A DNA stretch of 64,000 nt from Nilaparvata lugens (GCF_014356525.2 NC_052511.1:29621437-29685436), one strand, 5' to 3'; positions 33,820 through 45,229 are shown, counted from the first letter of the stretch. Numbers and translations are program-made. The notes: generated by a model from the sequence alone, not told the origin.

Positions 33820-35087
33820 TTAATTTGGGTTTAAACTATCTGAATAGAAATTAATTCTTTTTACGTGTTTGCATTGAAAATTGGACTTAAATTCAAGAGT
33901 AAATAAAACATGACCACTTTTTTGACTACCAAGTGTATGAATCGTAATTTGTGGAAGAAATAGTTCAAATGACAATAATATGCTGGAAGGGGTTAGGGAT
34001 CAGATCAGTACATGGATAAGTATTGTAGGCCCTATCAATCTATCAATAGTTTAAAAACAACATGGCTGACACGGTATAGGTTAAATGCATGCAAAATTGT
34101 GCTGCTTTGAACTTTGTTTATTTTGAAAACAATATTGATCGCCGTTTAATTTTTTGTGATCAAAATAACATACAAAATCGATCCCAACTAAAAAATTGAT
34201 GATAGGTATAATGACTAAATGCATGCAAAATTGTGCTGCTTTGAACTTTGTTTATTTTGAAAACAATATTGATCGCCGTTTAATTTTTTGTGATGTTAAC
34301 AATTGAGTTACGCCGAAATAGTTTGTGGCTGTTCCTCTTGGTCCTTCTTCAATCATTTAAACGAATTCAGTTTTGTGTATTATTAAATAAATAACTATAA
34401 TGTTCTCCCCAAAATAGAAATATATTGTATCAACAGTACCTATAATCATCCCACAAAGTTGACAACTTGATTGCAAAGCTCATCCTTGTTTGAATTTTCC
34501 AATTTTGCCTAGAAAATTAGGCTTATATTTCTAGAAAGTTGAATAGGTCTATTTAATTAAAATCTAATCTCTATCAAATATTTATGCTTGAGCTATAAGA
34601 TAGCTCATTTCAAACATTTATCAGCGAACTGTTAGGCCAAGGCTGTTGAATCAAACAATGACTACCTTAAAAAATTGTAGTCTAAACTTTCATTTTCACT
34701 ATATCATTTTTTTAACAAAAATATAGGAGGCTACTATGTACACCATTATGATGTTGACGATTTGAGCATATCCCAGCAAATGTATAATTAAGATCTCTGA
34801 GTTATAGGCTAATATGCCAAGTAGCCTACTTCTCCAACTACTACAATCTCTACAACAAACTACTACAACTACTTCAATCCCATCAACTTTTATTAATTCA
34901 CTGCCTTTTATTTTAATTATTTTAACACACAGTTATTTTATTAATCACTGCCATTGTCAAAATTGTTCAACACAATTATAAATAATGCATACCTACTGTA
35001 GCCTACGCTGTATAAATTTGATGTGTTGTTGAAAAATATTCCTTCTTATGTTTTCTAAATTAATAATTTCAAATGTTTTTGTTTTAG
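33820..35087. other. Intergenic or CRPPA intronic stretch
   Basis: Apart from the exact duplication at 34,082-34,294, nothing is recognised. The CRPPA exon encoding the N-terminal nucleotide-binding loop should lie upstream of 35,088, but I could not find it here. Confidence 0.4.
34082..34294. repeat. Exact 79-bp direct duplication
   Basis: 34,082-34,160 and 34,216-34,294 are identical (starting TAAATGCATGCAAAATTGTG, ending TTTAATTTTTTGTGAT), with a 55-bp spacer. Perfect identity suggests a very recent duplication or an assembly join. Confidence 0.9.
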
Positions 35088-35301
35088 GGTAAACCATTAC
35101 TGCTGTATGCTGTTGAACAGTTTCTCAGTTTTTCTTTGGTGAGGAAAATAGCACTGGTAGTTGATAATATTGAAAAGGCGCACACAATATTACAAGAAGC
35201 AGGACTTGACGGCTGCAAACGATTGATACTAGTCAAAGGCGGACCATCAAGGCACCGGTCAATCCAAGCTGGTCTTCTGAAATTGGAAGAATACAGTTCA
35301 G
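35088..35301 (+). CDS. CRPPA: CRPPA (ISPD) exon: D-ribitol-5-phosphate cytidylyltransferase, part 1
   Basis: The acceptor TTTTAG precedes 35,088 and the donor GTTAGA follows 35,301. The 71 complete codons start GKPLLLYAVEQFLSFSLVRK and contain VKGGPSRHRSIQAGLLKLEE. They match the IspD/CRPPA fold in order: the segment after the nucleotide loop, a Val-rich strand (KIALVVDN), and the S/T-R-H-R-S-I block that contacts CTP. The enzyme makes CDP-ribitol from CTP and D-ribitol 5-phosphate, used in ribitol-phosphate glycan assembly on alpha-dystroglycan in animals. The exon ends in phase 1, which fits the next exon. The preceding exon with the PAGG-type loop is missing from view. Confidence 0.85.
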
Positions 35302-36050
35302 GTTAGATTTTTAAATTATTCATCCAGATATTAAACATCCATTGTTGTCAATATTTGATGCTATCATAATTATTTCTGAATTAAGCAACATGGGTCAAAA
35401 GTGAAAATCATTTGTTTATTATTCTATATTGAAACCAAATTCGATGCTTATATTCTTCAACTGAAATATTCAATATTTGAACTGTCAAACAATTCACTGA
35501 ATTCACTAAATGTAATAATAATATTCAATAAGCATCTGAATGCATCCAAACGGACTGAAAATTTGACGTACTGGAAAACTGACGAATATTGTAAACTTGA
35601 CAAACTGAAAACGTACAGAAATCTTCATGTACAAATCGTTAACTGAAAATAGGCCTGTAACCATCCTCAAAGAAGCCAATTTTTTCTATATAATATTATA
35701 GAATTATAGAGGATGAACACTTAAGCAATGTATCACAAAATGGACACTGGACGAATTTTAAACTTGACAAAACTGAGAGCTTGACGTACTGAAATCTTGA
35801 AGAACTGAAAATATACCTATAATGACCCTCTGTAAAATAATAATCTTCATGCAAAATTTCAATTTAATCAGTTGAGTAGTTCAGACTTGATGATGCATCA
35901 CTCGTGTATTTTCTATCCCATACTTGTTTAAGCCAATTCTTCTCTTTATAATATAGATGGGGAGGGCGGGATGGTTCAACCTAGCTCAAGTAATTAACAT
36001 TCGCTTTCATTGAACTGTTACTTTCAATCGATCGCAAAACACTGTTTCAG
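35302..36050 (+). other. CRPPA intron with a Helitron-like piece
   Basis: A 749-bp intron. The segment 35,640-35,957 is a repeat described separately. The open frame at 35,401-35,646 has no known relative. Confidence 0.6.
35640..35957 (-). mobile_element. Helitron-like element piece
   Basis: On the minus strand it starts A|TCTATATTATAAAGAG at 35,957. It then contains GCATCATCAAGTCTGAACTA, CTCAACTGATTAAATTGAAA and CATTATAGGTATATTTTCAG, blocks shared with 53,960-54,070 and 54,478-54,575. A second CTGAAAATAGGC(C/T)TGTAACC block at 35,643 suggests two fused fragments. A TC start after A is Helitron-like. Confidence 0.45.
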
Positions 36051-36295
36051 ACTTGGCGAATGTAGTGGTTGTTCACGACGGAGTGAGGCCGCTGGTGCCC
36101 GAACGACTGGTGGTAGAGCTTTGCGGCGCGGCGCAGACACACGGCGCGGCTGGCGCCATTCGACCGCTTGTCTCCACTGTGCTCCGCGCCACGTGTGACC
36201 TCTTCTTGGACGCCAGCCTCGACAGGGCCACGCATGTGGCAAGCCACACTCCTCAGGCCTTCATCATGCGCACCCTCTTGCAGGCATATCGCAAG
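36051..36295 (+). CDS. CRPPA: CRPPA exon, catalytic part 2
   Basis: The acceptor TGTTTCAG precedes 36,051 and the donor GTAAAC follows 36,295. With the carried-over G, the first codon is GAC. The exon reads DLANVVVVHDGVRPLVPERL, then HGAAGAIRPLVSTVLRATC, RATHVASHTPQAF and LLQAYRK. H-D-x-V-R-P carries the metal-binding aspartate of IspD-type cytidylyltransferases. G-A-A-G-A-I-R-P-L-V-S-T-V and P-Q-A-F are near-identical to the animal CRPPA signature as I know it. The exon is strikingly GC-rich with G or C at most third positions, unlike its AT-rich surroundings. It ends in phase 0. Confidence 0.93.
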
Positions 36296-36990
36296 GTAAA
36301 CTGGGCTGGCTTAGCTTGCCTCAATACATTTTCACGGGTGATGGGTGACAGGTAATCATTATGTATTTTTTGTACTTCCAAGTGATTTTTTTCAATATAT
36401 TATGTATTGTTTTTGTCTAATATTTTGAGGCAAAATTAATTTGATTTTGATTTTTTTTAGATTTGATGATCTCAGTTGGTCAAGCAGCCCCCCGGTGGGC
36501 AACTTTAGTAGTAGGGTACGTCAAGTTTTCAGTTAGTCGAGTTCCTGTTGCTTTCACTAAATCCTGTGAATACAGGATTATGATTAATTCTAAAACTAAA
36601 AGAGTTGAATAGTAACCGCGTTTTACTGTATCATTTAAAAGCAAAAACCTAAAGCGGCCATAGACGTGCAATATAATTTGAGACAGAATAATTAAGAAAT
36701 GTAAGACGTTCTGGGCAATAGCCTGTTTTTATTCTCTGACTATTGTATTGTTTGATCTATATAATAAACAAATAGATAAAAATAATATTGTACAATATAT
36801 TATTACCCACACATAATATCAGGCCACACAACTGTAGTGACACTGAAGATGACACCATGAAACATATATTTTCTCCTTCTAAAACTATCGTGATATTTGA
36901 GTTATGCTAATAAGCTGAAGAAGTACTCATCAACATTTTTTTTTGTATTGTCAATACTATAACTACTTGAAAATGTTAACAGCGAATATC
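36296..36990 (+). other. CRPPA intron 2, left part
   Basis: Unassigned AT-rich sequence before the Jockey element. It may include the LINE's 3' UTR, whose exact end I cannot fix. Confidence 0.4.
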
Positions 36991-37111
36991 TCATTAGATA
37001 TTCTTACTGATATTGATTGTTTAATTAATATGTACACTTTTGACTGTACTATAGAAGCTAGATTCACTCAACACTGCTCTGCTCTTTCACTGGACACTAA
37101 TTGAACAAGCA

Positions 37112-39780
37112 CTACACTAGTTCATACGGTTTCCTCCTTTTGAGCCTCCGCACCAACCCTCCATTGTCTAGCAGCTGGATCGCCTCAACGTTGTCGTGTT
37201 GGTGCAGTCGCCCCTCGTGCCTCTCCGCATGCCTCTGGATCTCGGTGGACACCAGGTCAACGTGCAGGTCTCTATGAAGATCGCTGTTCCTGACATACCA
37301 AGGAGCATTCACAATGTTCCTCAGCACCTTGTTCTGGAACCGTTGTATGACATTGATGTTGCTGTCTTTGGTACACCCCCAAAGTTGTATACCATATGTC
37401 CATACTGGCTTTAGTATCTGTTTGTACAGAAGTACTTTGTTTTGGATTTGTAGGTTGGAGTTTTTACCGATCAGCCAATACAGCTTCTTATATTTGATTC
37501 CATGTTCCTCTCTCTTCTTCTTGACATGGGCCTTCCAGCGAAGCTTTGCGTCCAAGGTCATACCTAGATACTTGGCATCATTGGCATATGATACAACTTG
37601 GTTGTTAATTGTTATTGGTATGGGCAGGTCCTTTTTATTGGTGAAGTTGATGTGAATCGACTTTGCTTCATTTAGTTTCATCCTCCACTTTCTAGTCCAA
37701 TCTTGAATTTTGTTAATGGATCTCTGTAGGTTTTCTGTTGCAATATGAATATTACTGTCTACTGATAATATGGCTGTGTCGTCTGCAAATGTTGCTGTAG
37801 TATTCTCATCAAGGCTGGGAATATCGCTGGTATAGAGTAGGTAGAGAAATGGTCCTAGAACACTTCCTTGAGGAACTCCTGCTTTTATTTCTTTCAAATC
37901 AGAATATGAGTTTTCATGCCTGACTCTAAAGTATCTGTCAGTCAGATAGGATTTTAATATATCTGTAAATTGCTTTGGTAGCACTTTTTTCAGTTTGAAA
38001 AGGAGACCTTCATGCCACACTTTATCAAAAGCTTGCCCTATATCAAGGAAAGCTGCTGAACAAACTTTTTTCTCTTCTAGGCTCTTCTCTGTTACATTCA
38101 CAATCCTATGCACTTGGTCTATTGTTGAGTGTTTCACTCTGAAGCCAAATTGGTGATTTGGAATTATGTGCTGTCTCTCAATTATTGGTGTTAGCCTACT
38201 CAGTAAAATCCTTTCAAACAACTTGGCAAGCACAGGTAGCAATGATATTGGCCTATATGATGATACTTCATGTGGCTCTTTACCTGGCTTGAGTAGCATT
38301 ATAACCTCTGCTACTTTCCATATTCCTGGTACAAATTTGAGTCTGAAAGAGGCATTCAAAATGTGTGTTAATTTTACTATTGCTTTTCTTGGAAGGTGCT
38401 TGAGGACTAAGCCAGTTATCATTTCGAATCCAGGGGTCTTTTTGTTATTCAGATTTCTTATTTCTCTTTTTACCTCTTCTACTGTGACACACATTATTTC
38501 TTGATTTGGCTGTAAGATGTTTTCCTCTGCTTCTAAAGTGTCTTCTTCAGTTGTGTTGTTTGGTTGAAAAACGTTCACAAGATGATCTGCAAAGGTCTGT
38601 GCCTTTTCATCACTACTCCTTGCCCATTGACTGTTCTGCTTCCTGAGAGGAGGAGATTGATGAATGGGTTTTTTTATTTTTTTAGCTGCCTTCCAGAGTG
38701 AGTAGTCTGTACTGCGTTCTGCTGTTAAGTTTATCAAGTAATTATTGATTGATTCATTCTTGATACATTGAATCTCTCTCCTTAGTTCTTGAGTTAGATT
38801 GTTCAAAACTCTTTTGTCTTGAGGGGAACGTGATTGCTGCCATCTCCTTCTTGCTCTTCGTTTTTCCACAATCATTTCTCTGATTTCCGCAGAGTAATTA
38901 TTTCCAGTGGTTCTTCTTCTGAATTGTGGAGTATTACACCATGCTGCCTGTTGGATATCAGTAACAAACTCCTCTAACTCCCGATCGATCTGTTCTTCGT
39001 TTCTTAATGGCGAGTTCAACTCTATATTCTTTCATCCAGCATCTTTTGGAAACCATCCCAATCCATGTGGCTGTTGACTAGCGCAAGACAAGCATTTTCC
39101 TTCTGTAGAATTGAATCACTCAGAGTCAAAATGATGGGTGAGTGGTCCGAATTTAGATCAAAACTATCCTCTAAATGCAAATAATTTACCGATATATTCT
39201 TTGTCAGAAAAAAATCTATAAGATCTGGGATTTTCCTCGTATCGGTGGGCCAGTAGGTGGGTTTACCAGTTGAAAGAGCTTCGCACCTCATCTCTCTCAT
39301 TGCTTCATAGAGCTGTCTTCCCTTGTGTGTTGTTAAGCGCGATCCCCAATGCACGTGCTTTGCATTGAAATCTCCACCAAGAATGAATTTGTCTCCTAAC
39401 ATATCAAGCAATGATAAATATTCATCTTTTCTGATGGAATATCTGGGAGGACATTAAATAGCTGCAACAACAAATTGATAATTGACTGCTTTCACTGCTA
39501 CACCTGTCAATTGTATTCTATCACTTTCGAGTTTCACTTGTTCATGATGTTGTAGATTGTCTCTGATGATGATGGCACTCCCACCCCTTGCGACATTGCT
39601 GGGATGTAAAGCATGATAGATCCTATAGCCTTTGAATTTTATAAACGAGTGCGTTGTAAAATGAGTCTCAGATATAAGACAAATATCTATTTTTTCTATG
39701 TTTAGAACTGCTTCCAACTCCTGTTGCCATTGAAACAATCCATTTGCGTTCCATTCCATTATTTTTAGCGAATGAATCAT
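37112..39780 (-). pseudogene. Jockey ORF2: endonuclease-reverse transcriptase (three lesions from intact)
   Basis: The start MIHSLKIMEWNANGLFQWQQ lies at 39,780. The APE-type endonuclease motifs are KIDICLISETHFT, GDFNAKHVHWGSR and SDHSPIILTL. An in-frame TAA lies between AAI and CPPRYSIRKDEYL. One base shifts the frame near 39,020, after LDERI. The 635-codon RT frame then reads PGFEMITGLVLKHLPRKAIV, SYRPISLLPVLAKLFERILL, AAFLDIGQAFDKVWHEGL, AGVPQGSVLGPFLYLLYTSD and the catalytic TATFADDTAILSV. The C-terminal part has WTYGIQLWGC and RLKRRKPYELV. It would nick DNA and prime cDNA synthesis at the target. Confidence 0.88.
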
Positions 39781-39895
39781 TTGAATTGCAGTAGTTTACT
39801 TTGTTCTAACTTCTGAAATTTAAACTGCAGTGAGGTGATTATTTGTTCTTGTCTATCCAGTTTTGCAAGATGAGCTGTAAAATATTATTGTTATC

Positions 39896-41122
39896 TCATA
39901 CTTCACTTTTTGGCTCTCCCAATTTTGGTCTATTTCCTTTTGAGACTATCTGGGCGAAAGTTAATTTCTTAACCGCGCTTTCATTGTTTGGATTGTGGGT
40001 TTGTGTATTTTCTGTGATTTTTGGTGGAATATTCTTCACTGTGTTCTTCCGTAAATCTGGAATATTTTTTGTTTTATTGGAGTTTCTAATCTTTTGCAAT
40101 TCGATTGCGACAGTGCAGCCTCGATAGCTGGCTGGATGTGCTTCCCCGCAATGAATACATTTTGGTAAAGCATCACTTGGTTTTGTACAGTCTTTTGTTT
40201 GATGTTTACCTGCACACTTTACACACCTAGGCTCCTTGTTACAGTATTTTTGTGTGTGACCGTATGCTTGGCATCGTTTGCATTGCGGTATCAGGTTGGC
40301 CTTCTTCAGTGCTTCCACTTCCACTTTGCAACCAAGTATATTTTTAAGTTCAAAAACTTTTTTTATATTTTCTTACGCGCTGAATGAGACTATGAACATA
40401 TCTAATGGCTCTCTTTTCTTCCACTTCAGCTTATTCACTACTTCTAGAACTTTCAATCCTTGTATTTTCAAATCTTCCAGTATCATGTCCCTACTACAAG
40501 AGTGATGAAGTTCTTTAATCATCACTCTTATTGGTCTCGACTGCTTATCTTCATAGGAATGCCAGCTAAATCCGTCATTAATCAGTTCTCTGGTAACATT
40601 CCAATAAGTTTCAGAGTCGACTGCATTTATTTTGAACGTTTCTCTACTCAAGAGTTTTATTCTAAATTTGTCAGCTGGCGACACTTTTTTCAAACTCTTA
40701 AGGAGTCCATCTAGATTCTTTATACCATCCACTATGATTGGGGGTGGTGGCATTTCTTTCTTCTCTCTCTTCTCCACGTCACTGGTTTTAGAATTCAAGT
40801 TCTGTTGAATTCTTTTTGCAGACACATTTTTGACTTCTGGCGATGGAGTACTAAGCTTCCTCTTCTTGGTAGCCCGCTTAGTACGAGTCCTGATCCATTC
40901 CGTTTCTTTGGCCAATTCTTTCTCATTTGTTGAGTAGTTCTTGGCTGCTGAGCTGGTAGGCTGTGAGCTGTGAATCTTCTTCTCAATATTCAGAAATCTT
41001 GCTTCCAAATCCTGCACTTTTTTTATCAGTTCTAAGTTGCTCCTCTCCAATTCCTCTCTCTTGGTTATGTCGAGTGAGTAAACGTGTGTTAGCTCGGCTC
41101 CATCTTCTAATAGATATTTCAT
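39896..41122 (-). pseudogene. Jockey ORF1: gag-like nucleic-acid-binding protein (one frameshift)
   Basis: The 249-codon frame from 41,122 has an N-terminal coiled coil (REELERSNLELIKKVQDLEA), a basic stretch (RTKRATKKRKLS) and a gag domain (SWHSYEDKQSRPIRVMIKEL). The frame changes near 40,375. The 142-codon continuation, 40,324-39,896, has three knuckles: CKRCQAYGHTQKYC, CVKCAGKHQTKDC and CIHCGEAHPASYRGC. Jockey-group ORF1 proteins bind their RNA and target it. Length and order fit the clade. Confidence 0.85.
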
Positions 41123-41339
41123 AGGGTTATACAGTTCAATTCACTAGATATTATACATCAAGTTATTCAGTTTCTCGAGCTAAATTCAATAGTGTAATTA
41201 TATTTTTGATTAACTCACACTCGTTTTATTTATCTTGAAAAACATTCCTAATTCTTCAGTTCACCTTCTCGCCTAGCCTATAAAAGTGTAAATCCACCTA
41301 ACGGTACACGATGGTTTGACAGAACAGAGGCACGCCGAA

Positions 41340-42018
41340 GAATGAGGTCAATGCTCCAAAGCCAGCTATTTCTGGAGCATTGTCCAAAGAGACCCTCCGC
41401 ATTATTTGACAGCAAATTGAAGATTCTGTCCATAGTGCTGTATCAATGGCTGTGAAGTCTATTTTCGAGGAACTTCAGGCATTGAAGGAGGAGAACAAAC
41501 AGCTGCACGATAGAATTTGTGAGCTGGAGGTGTCTTGTCATCTGAAGGTCGATGACCTCGAGCAATATGGGCGCCGACATTCCATACATATTTTTGGGAT
41601 CCCGGAGAGCGACAAAGAAGACACGGACCTGCTGGCGCTCGATGTCTTCAACAAGAAGCTGAACGTGCCCGTGACTCTGGTGGATGTCAACCGTTCGCAT
41701 CGCGTTGGAAGGCATCAACCATCTCAACAAGGGCAAGCTAAACCCAAGGACCAACCCATCATAGTTCGACTCTGCAGCTACCGGACCAGGAAGATGATCT
41801 TCGACGCTAAGAGGAAGCTGAAGGGTTCCGGCGTCACCATTTGCAAGGATCTAACTGCGGAGCATCTCAAGATCCTCAATGCTGCGGCCGACCGGCATGG
41901 GCACAGGAATGTCTGGTCATCTGATGGGAGGATTAAGATCTCTATCGGCGAGGGAGGATCCAAGAGGGTCCACACAGTTGAGAGGATGACCGACCTTCAA
42001 AAAATAAAGGTAAATTAA
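41340..42018 (+). pseudogene. Orphan L1-type ORF1 (coiled coil plus RRM-like) of another LINE
   Basis: The frame can be read from about 41,340 (APKPAISGALSKETLRII), through one TGA, into 190 codons from 41,446. It has a coiled coil (LQALKEENKQLHDRICELE), the hinge DDLEQYGRRHSIHIFGIPE, an RRM-like part (PIIVRLCSYRTRKMIFDAK) and KGSGVTICKDLT. Many arthropod LINEs have ORF1 proteins with L-E-Q-Y-x-R-R and S-Y-x-x-R-x-x-I. No matching ORF2 follows. The frame ends at DLQKIKVN. The region is richer in GC than its neighbours and begins very close to the Jockey 5' end. Confidence 0.7.
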
Positions 42019-42992
42019 ATCATTTCAGGATTCGATGACTAAGGTGTCCTTCACTACAATAATAGGAAATTTGTATTAATAGATTTCACAGTAGAATATA
42101 CCTTGGCATTTTTCATGAGCTGGCTTTCTGTTCTATAAATGAATCTTTCCACTGCTATTTATGATTATATATAAGGTAATTATTTCAAACTGAAGAGATC
42201 CACATTTGTTAATACTGATTTATCTTGATATTAATTCCCAAAACTACATTCAATGCATCAACTACTTTACTCCAGAGGGTACTAAGAAAATCATTATCTC
42301 TATTCTTACTAATAATTACATCTATTACCAAAAGTATTTCCATAATTAATAATTATTTTCGAAATGCTGAAATTCAAATAAAATGGATGATTAACATACG
42401 TTATAGATATAACTCTTTCTAAGTTATATATAGATGTAATCTATAGGTATAGATAGTAATCTCTTCTATATTAAGTGTACATAATGATATCTTCTACTAT
42501 TGCCAAAGCTCGAACAATAAAAGCTAATGTGTGAAGAGTTATTGATGGAACAGAGAGGTGGGTAGTCTGTTCATATGCTTATAAAGGGGCTGTGTTTCAT
42601 TTAATGTTATCTTAGACATTCATCACTAAAATATTACAGTACTCAATTTACTACTTTTATCGTTATTGCAACTCCCAATAGTTAATTATACTTCTAATAC
42701 TATATAATATTTTTTAAACTTCACCATTCAATCCTATTTAAAACTCATCTAAAATAATCTAGCTCTTTCTCAAGCGTCTCCTCTACTTCTTATTTTTCTT
42801 TCTCATTTCTTGATTTTTGCAATGATGATTATTATTCTTTTCTATTCTTCTTCGTCTTCTTCTTCTCCTTCTCTTTCTTTTCTTTTTCTTCTTCTTCTTC
42901 TTTCCTTGATCAATTCAAGATCACAATACGACGTTCTATTTCTTATTCTATAGTTCAGTTTCATAATTTCTTCTCAATTGTGCACATTCCTT
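42019..42992 (+). other. CRPPA intron 2, unassigned, with polypyrimidine block
   Basis: AT-rich sequence with no gene. From about 42,750 it becomes strongly pyrimidine-rich. Confidence 0.5.
42782..42912 (+). repeat. Polypyrimidine (TTC)n-rich tract
   Basis: Runs of TTCTTCTTC and TCTTTC with very few purines on the plus strand. Mirror-like stretches of this type can form triplex DNA. Confidence 0.85.
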
Positions 42993-43300
42993 CTCTGGGG
43001 CTGCACCCGACCATCCTCAAGCACTTGACATCATCAAGCGCTTCCAGAATAAAATACTAATAAGTTGTGTAGACACTCCTTGGTGCATCAGGAACTCCGA
43101 TTTCCACCGCGACCTGGGAGTGGCGACAGTCATCAGTGGAATCCAAAGATTTGCAGGAAAACAGGAGGAAAGACTTCATCAGCATGTGAACTTGGAAGCA
43201 ATCCAGCTGCTCAACGTGCATGGAGTGAGAAGACTTCAACGCAGAAAGCCGCACGAATTGGTTTAGTGCTGAAGTGTTCAAATGGAAGTGCAAAAGCAAA
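42993..43300 (+). mobile_element. Jockey LINE 3' end fragment, plus strand
   Basis: In one frame (43,017-43,267) it reads ALDIIKRFQNKILISCVDTP, WCIRNSDFHRDLGVATVISG, ERLHQHVNLEAIQLLNVHGV and RRLQRRKPHELV, then TAG. This parallels the C-terminus of the Jockey at 37.1 kb almost residue by residue. The preceding LWGCTRP is one base out of frame. It is a 5'-truncated copy opposite in direction to the large Jockey. Confidence 0.8.
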
Positions 43301-44120
43301 GTATCGTTTTATGTGAAAGATAACCTTCAATTTGATCCTTGACCAATATAGAAGACTGAACCTATGGGGTTTACCTTCACAAACAATATTCTCAACAATA
43401 TAAGTCAAGATAGAATAGCTTATTGGTCTTTAACTAGGTGCTATGAAAATTATGGAAGAAAATAATTTGAGTGAATGTTTGTGTTTTTATTGAGAATTGG
43501 TGTTTTTGACTGAGCAAGTCCATGTTTTAACTTGATTTGCTTTTGTCTGACACATTTTCAGCCGAACGCGTGAATAGATTTTCATGAGATTTGACAGGAA
43601 TGTTACTTTTTGAATTGCTCGTCAAAGTATGTGTTGAATTTTTGAAAATTTTGAAAGTATAATTTTGTATTTTAAGGATATAGTTTAAAGGAAATGGAAT
43701 TTCTTCTATAATCTAATATCGCTATACAAGGTTGATGAAAATTATGGAAACAGCTAAATATTTCTTTTACAAAGATAATTTGACAATATGTTTCTATGGA
43801 AATCCTATTCGAATTAAAAAATCCTCTTCTCCATCCCTTAAAAATTGTTGTCATCTAGGATCCGCCATATTGAGTCCAACTTCTTATTTTTTATGGTAAG
43901 GTGGTCATGTGATACATAATACAAAACCGAATTTCAAGAAAAATGAATGCCGTACATCGATATTTATTTATTGCATAGAGCAGACAATACTGAAGTCGGG
44001 AAAGAAAAAACAGGCTTCCATATTGCCCAAAACTTCTTCTATTTCCAAATTTTGTCTCAAATCGTCCAAATATTATGCAGGTTATGTCCATTTTCATATC
44101 GAACACAATATGGTAGTGTT
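43301..44120 (+). other. CRPPA intron 2, unassigned
   Basis: No supported feature. The overlapping frames at 43,891-44,165 in three registers are typical of low-complexity AT sequence. Confidence 0.4.
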
Positions 44121-44143
44121 ATGGTATGGTATGGTAGTGTTAT

Positions 44144-44409
44144 TCTTTATTCTTTATTGATATAATAAGTATACATCATATAAATGATAGGGAGAGGAAA
44201 AATAAGGTAACCTTGTGCTAATCCTCTCCCCAATTTAGATAAGGTTACACATAGTCCGAAATAGGTTGTCTTGTAGCTCTTCACTTCGCAAAATTTTCAG
44301 ACCACTAATATGTTCACAAAGTAAATTTTCAAATTTAGATGCTTCAAAACAAAAAATAGAACAGATATTTCACATTATTATCACTTGAATAGAGAAGATT
44401 CATATATTT
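44144..44409 (-). mobile_element. Short retroposed insertion with 23-bp target duplication
   Basis: ATGGTATGGTATGGTAGTGT plus TAT (44,121-44,143) recurs at 44,410-44,432 with one mismatch. Between them, on the minus strand, 266 bases end in CAATAAAGAATAAAGAA, an A-rich tail abutting the duplication. This is the signature of a 5'-truncated LINE or a SINE. The body includes GGGGAGAGGATTAGCAC. No RT is left. Confidence 0.65.
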
Positions 44410-44633
44410 ATGGTATGGTATGGTAGTATTATGTAGTAGTGTAAAATTAAATAAAAATTCCCATGTACCCTTTTGAGATGTTTCATTCATAGTTATCTGA
44501 ATAAGCGTTTGATATAATATAGTGTGAGCTACGAAATTTTCTTCCCAATATACTTGGGCTAATACAGCAATTTCACAAATACAATACATTATTGAAAGTA
44601 AGCTAGCTCTATTGACTTTTCTATGTTTGACAG

Positions 44634-44784
44634 TGTACTGATGAAGAATTGGATTGCGGAACGGAATGCCTCCAGCTTGTGCTGAAACATGCTGGTACTC
44701 GAGCAAAACTCATCAATGGACCAGAAGAGTTGTGGAAAGTCACACATAAGAAGGATTTGTTCACTGCCAACTGTTGTTTGAGAG
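44634..44784 (+). CDS. CRPPA: CRPPA exon, part 3 of the cytidylyltransferase domain
   Basis: The acceptor TTTGACAG precedes 44,634 and the donor GTAATT follows 44,784. In phase 0 it reads CTDEELDCGTECLQLVLKHA, GTRAKLINGPEELWKVTHKK and DLFTANCCLR, ending in phase 1. The G-T-E-C-L-Q-L and L-W-K-V-T-x-K-x-D-L blocks are the C-terminal signature of the CRPPA catalytic domain and include the lysine-containing loop that closes the active site in IspD enzymes. The preceding exon's YRK joins naturally. Confidence 0.93.
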
Positions 44785-45229
44785 GTAATTCAACTTTCAT
44801 CACTTTAATCTGGCGTCAAGTCAATAGTTCTTGTAACCATCATGGATTGAATGATAATTCAGCTACATAATATATTCAATCAAAACTTCTTTCTCGCCAT
44901 TAATTTCATCAATTTATGAAAAGATTTAAAATATATTGCACTTGAGATGTCATATCATATATTACTTCCTTAGGCTGGCCACTAACGGTTGAACATGCGT
45001 GATTTAAATGCATGCTACACAGTCTTCATACATTGTTGTGTCATCACAGCTGTGATCACATTGAAATGCTTTGAGCAAAATTTTTTGAGGCTAGGTTTTT
45101 GCACCTCCGATTTTTGTTGTTTATTCTTTTTTGCTGCTCTATTTGAGGTTAAATTATTTTTCTATCATTTTGATTTGTAATTTTCACTGGTTTATTTATT
45201 GTTATTGGTTATTCATTTTGTTAGAAGCC
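44785..45229 (+). other. CRPPA intron 3, first part, unassigned
   Basis: AT-rich sequence with no supported feature. Confidence 0.4.

Larger units (their letters stand above)
36990..41300 (-). mobile_element. Near-full-length Jockey LINE, minus strand, inside CRPPA intron 2
   Basis: It contains ORF1 (gag-like, coiled coil plus zinc knuckles, 41,122-39,896) and ORF2 (endonuclease, RT and C-terminal domain, 39,780-37,112). About 115 bases lie between the ORFs. Only a handful of lesions are present: one frame change in ORF1 near 40,375-40,330, one in-frame stop near 39,452 and one frame change near 39,020. It is therefore young compared with other LINEs here. Outer ends are approximate, since no target duplication could be matched. 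It lies antisense to CRPPA. Confidence 0.8.

Noticed and set aside
36024..36247. Minus-strand and alternative-frame ORFs over the GC-rich CRPPA exon
   Set aside because: They are shadows caused by the GC-rich third positions of the real plus-strand exon, which has splice sites and conserved motifs.
41446..42018. Host coding exon (open, GC-rich, with a possible donor AAG|GTAAAT)
   Set aside because: The LEQYGRR and SYRTRKMIF motifs are those of LINE ORF1 proteins, and the frame does not belong in CRPPA.
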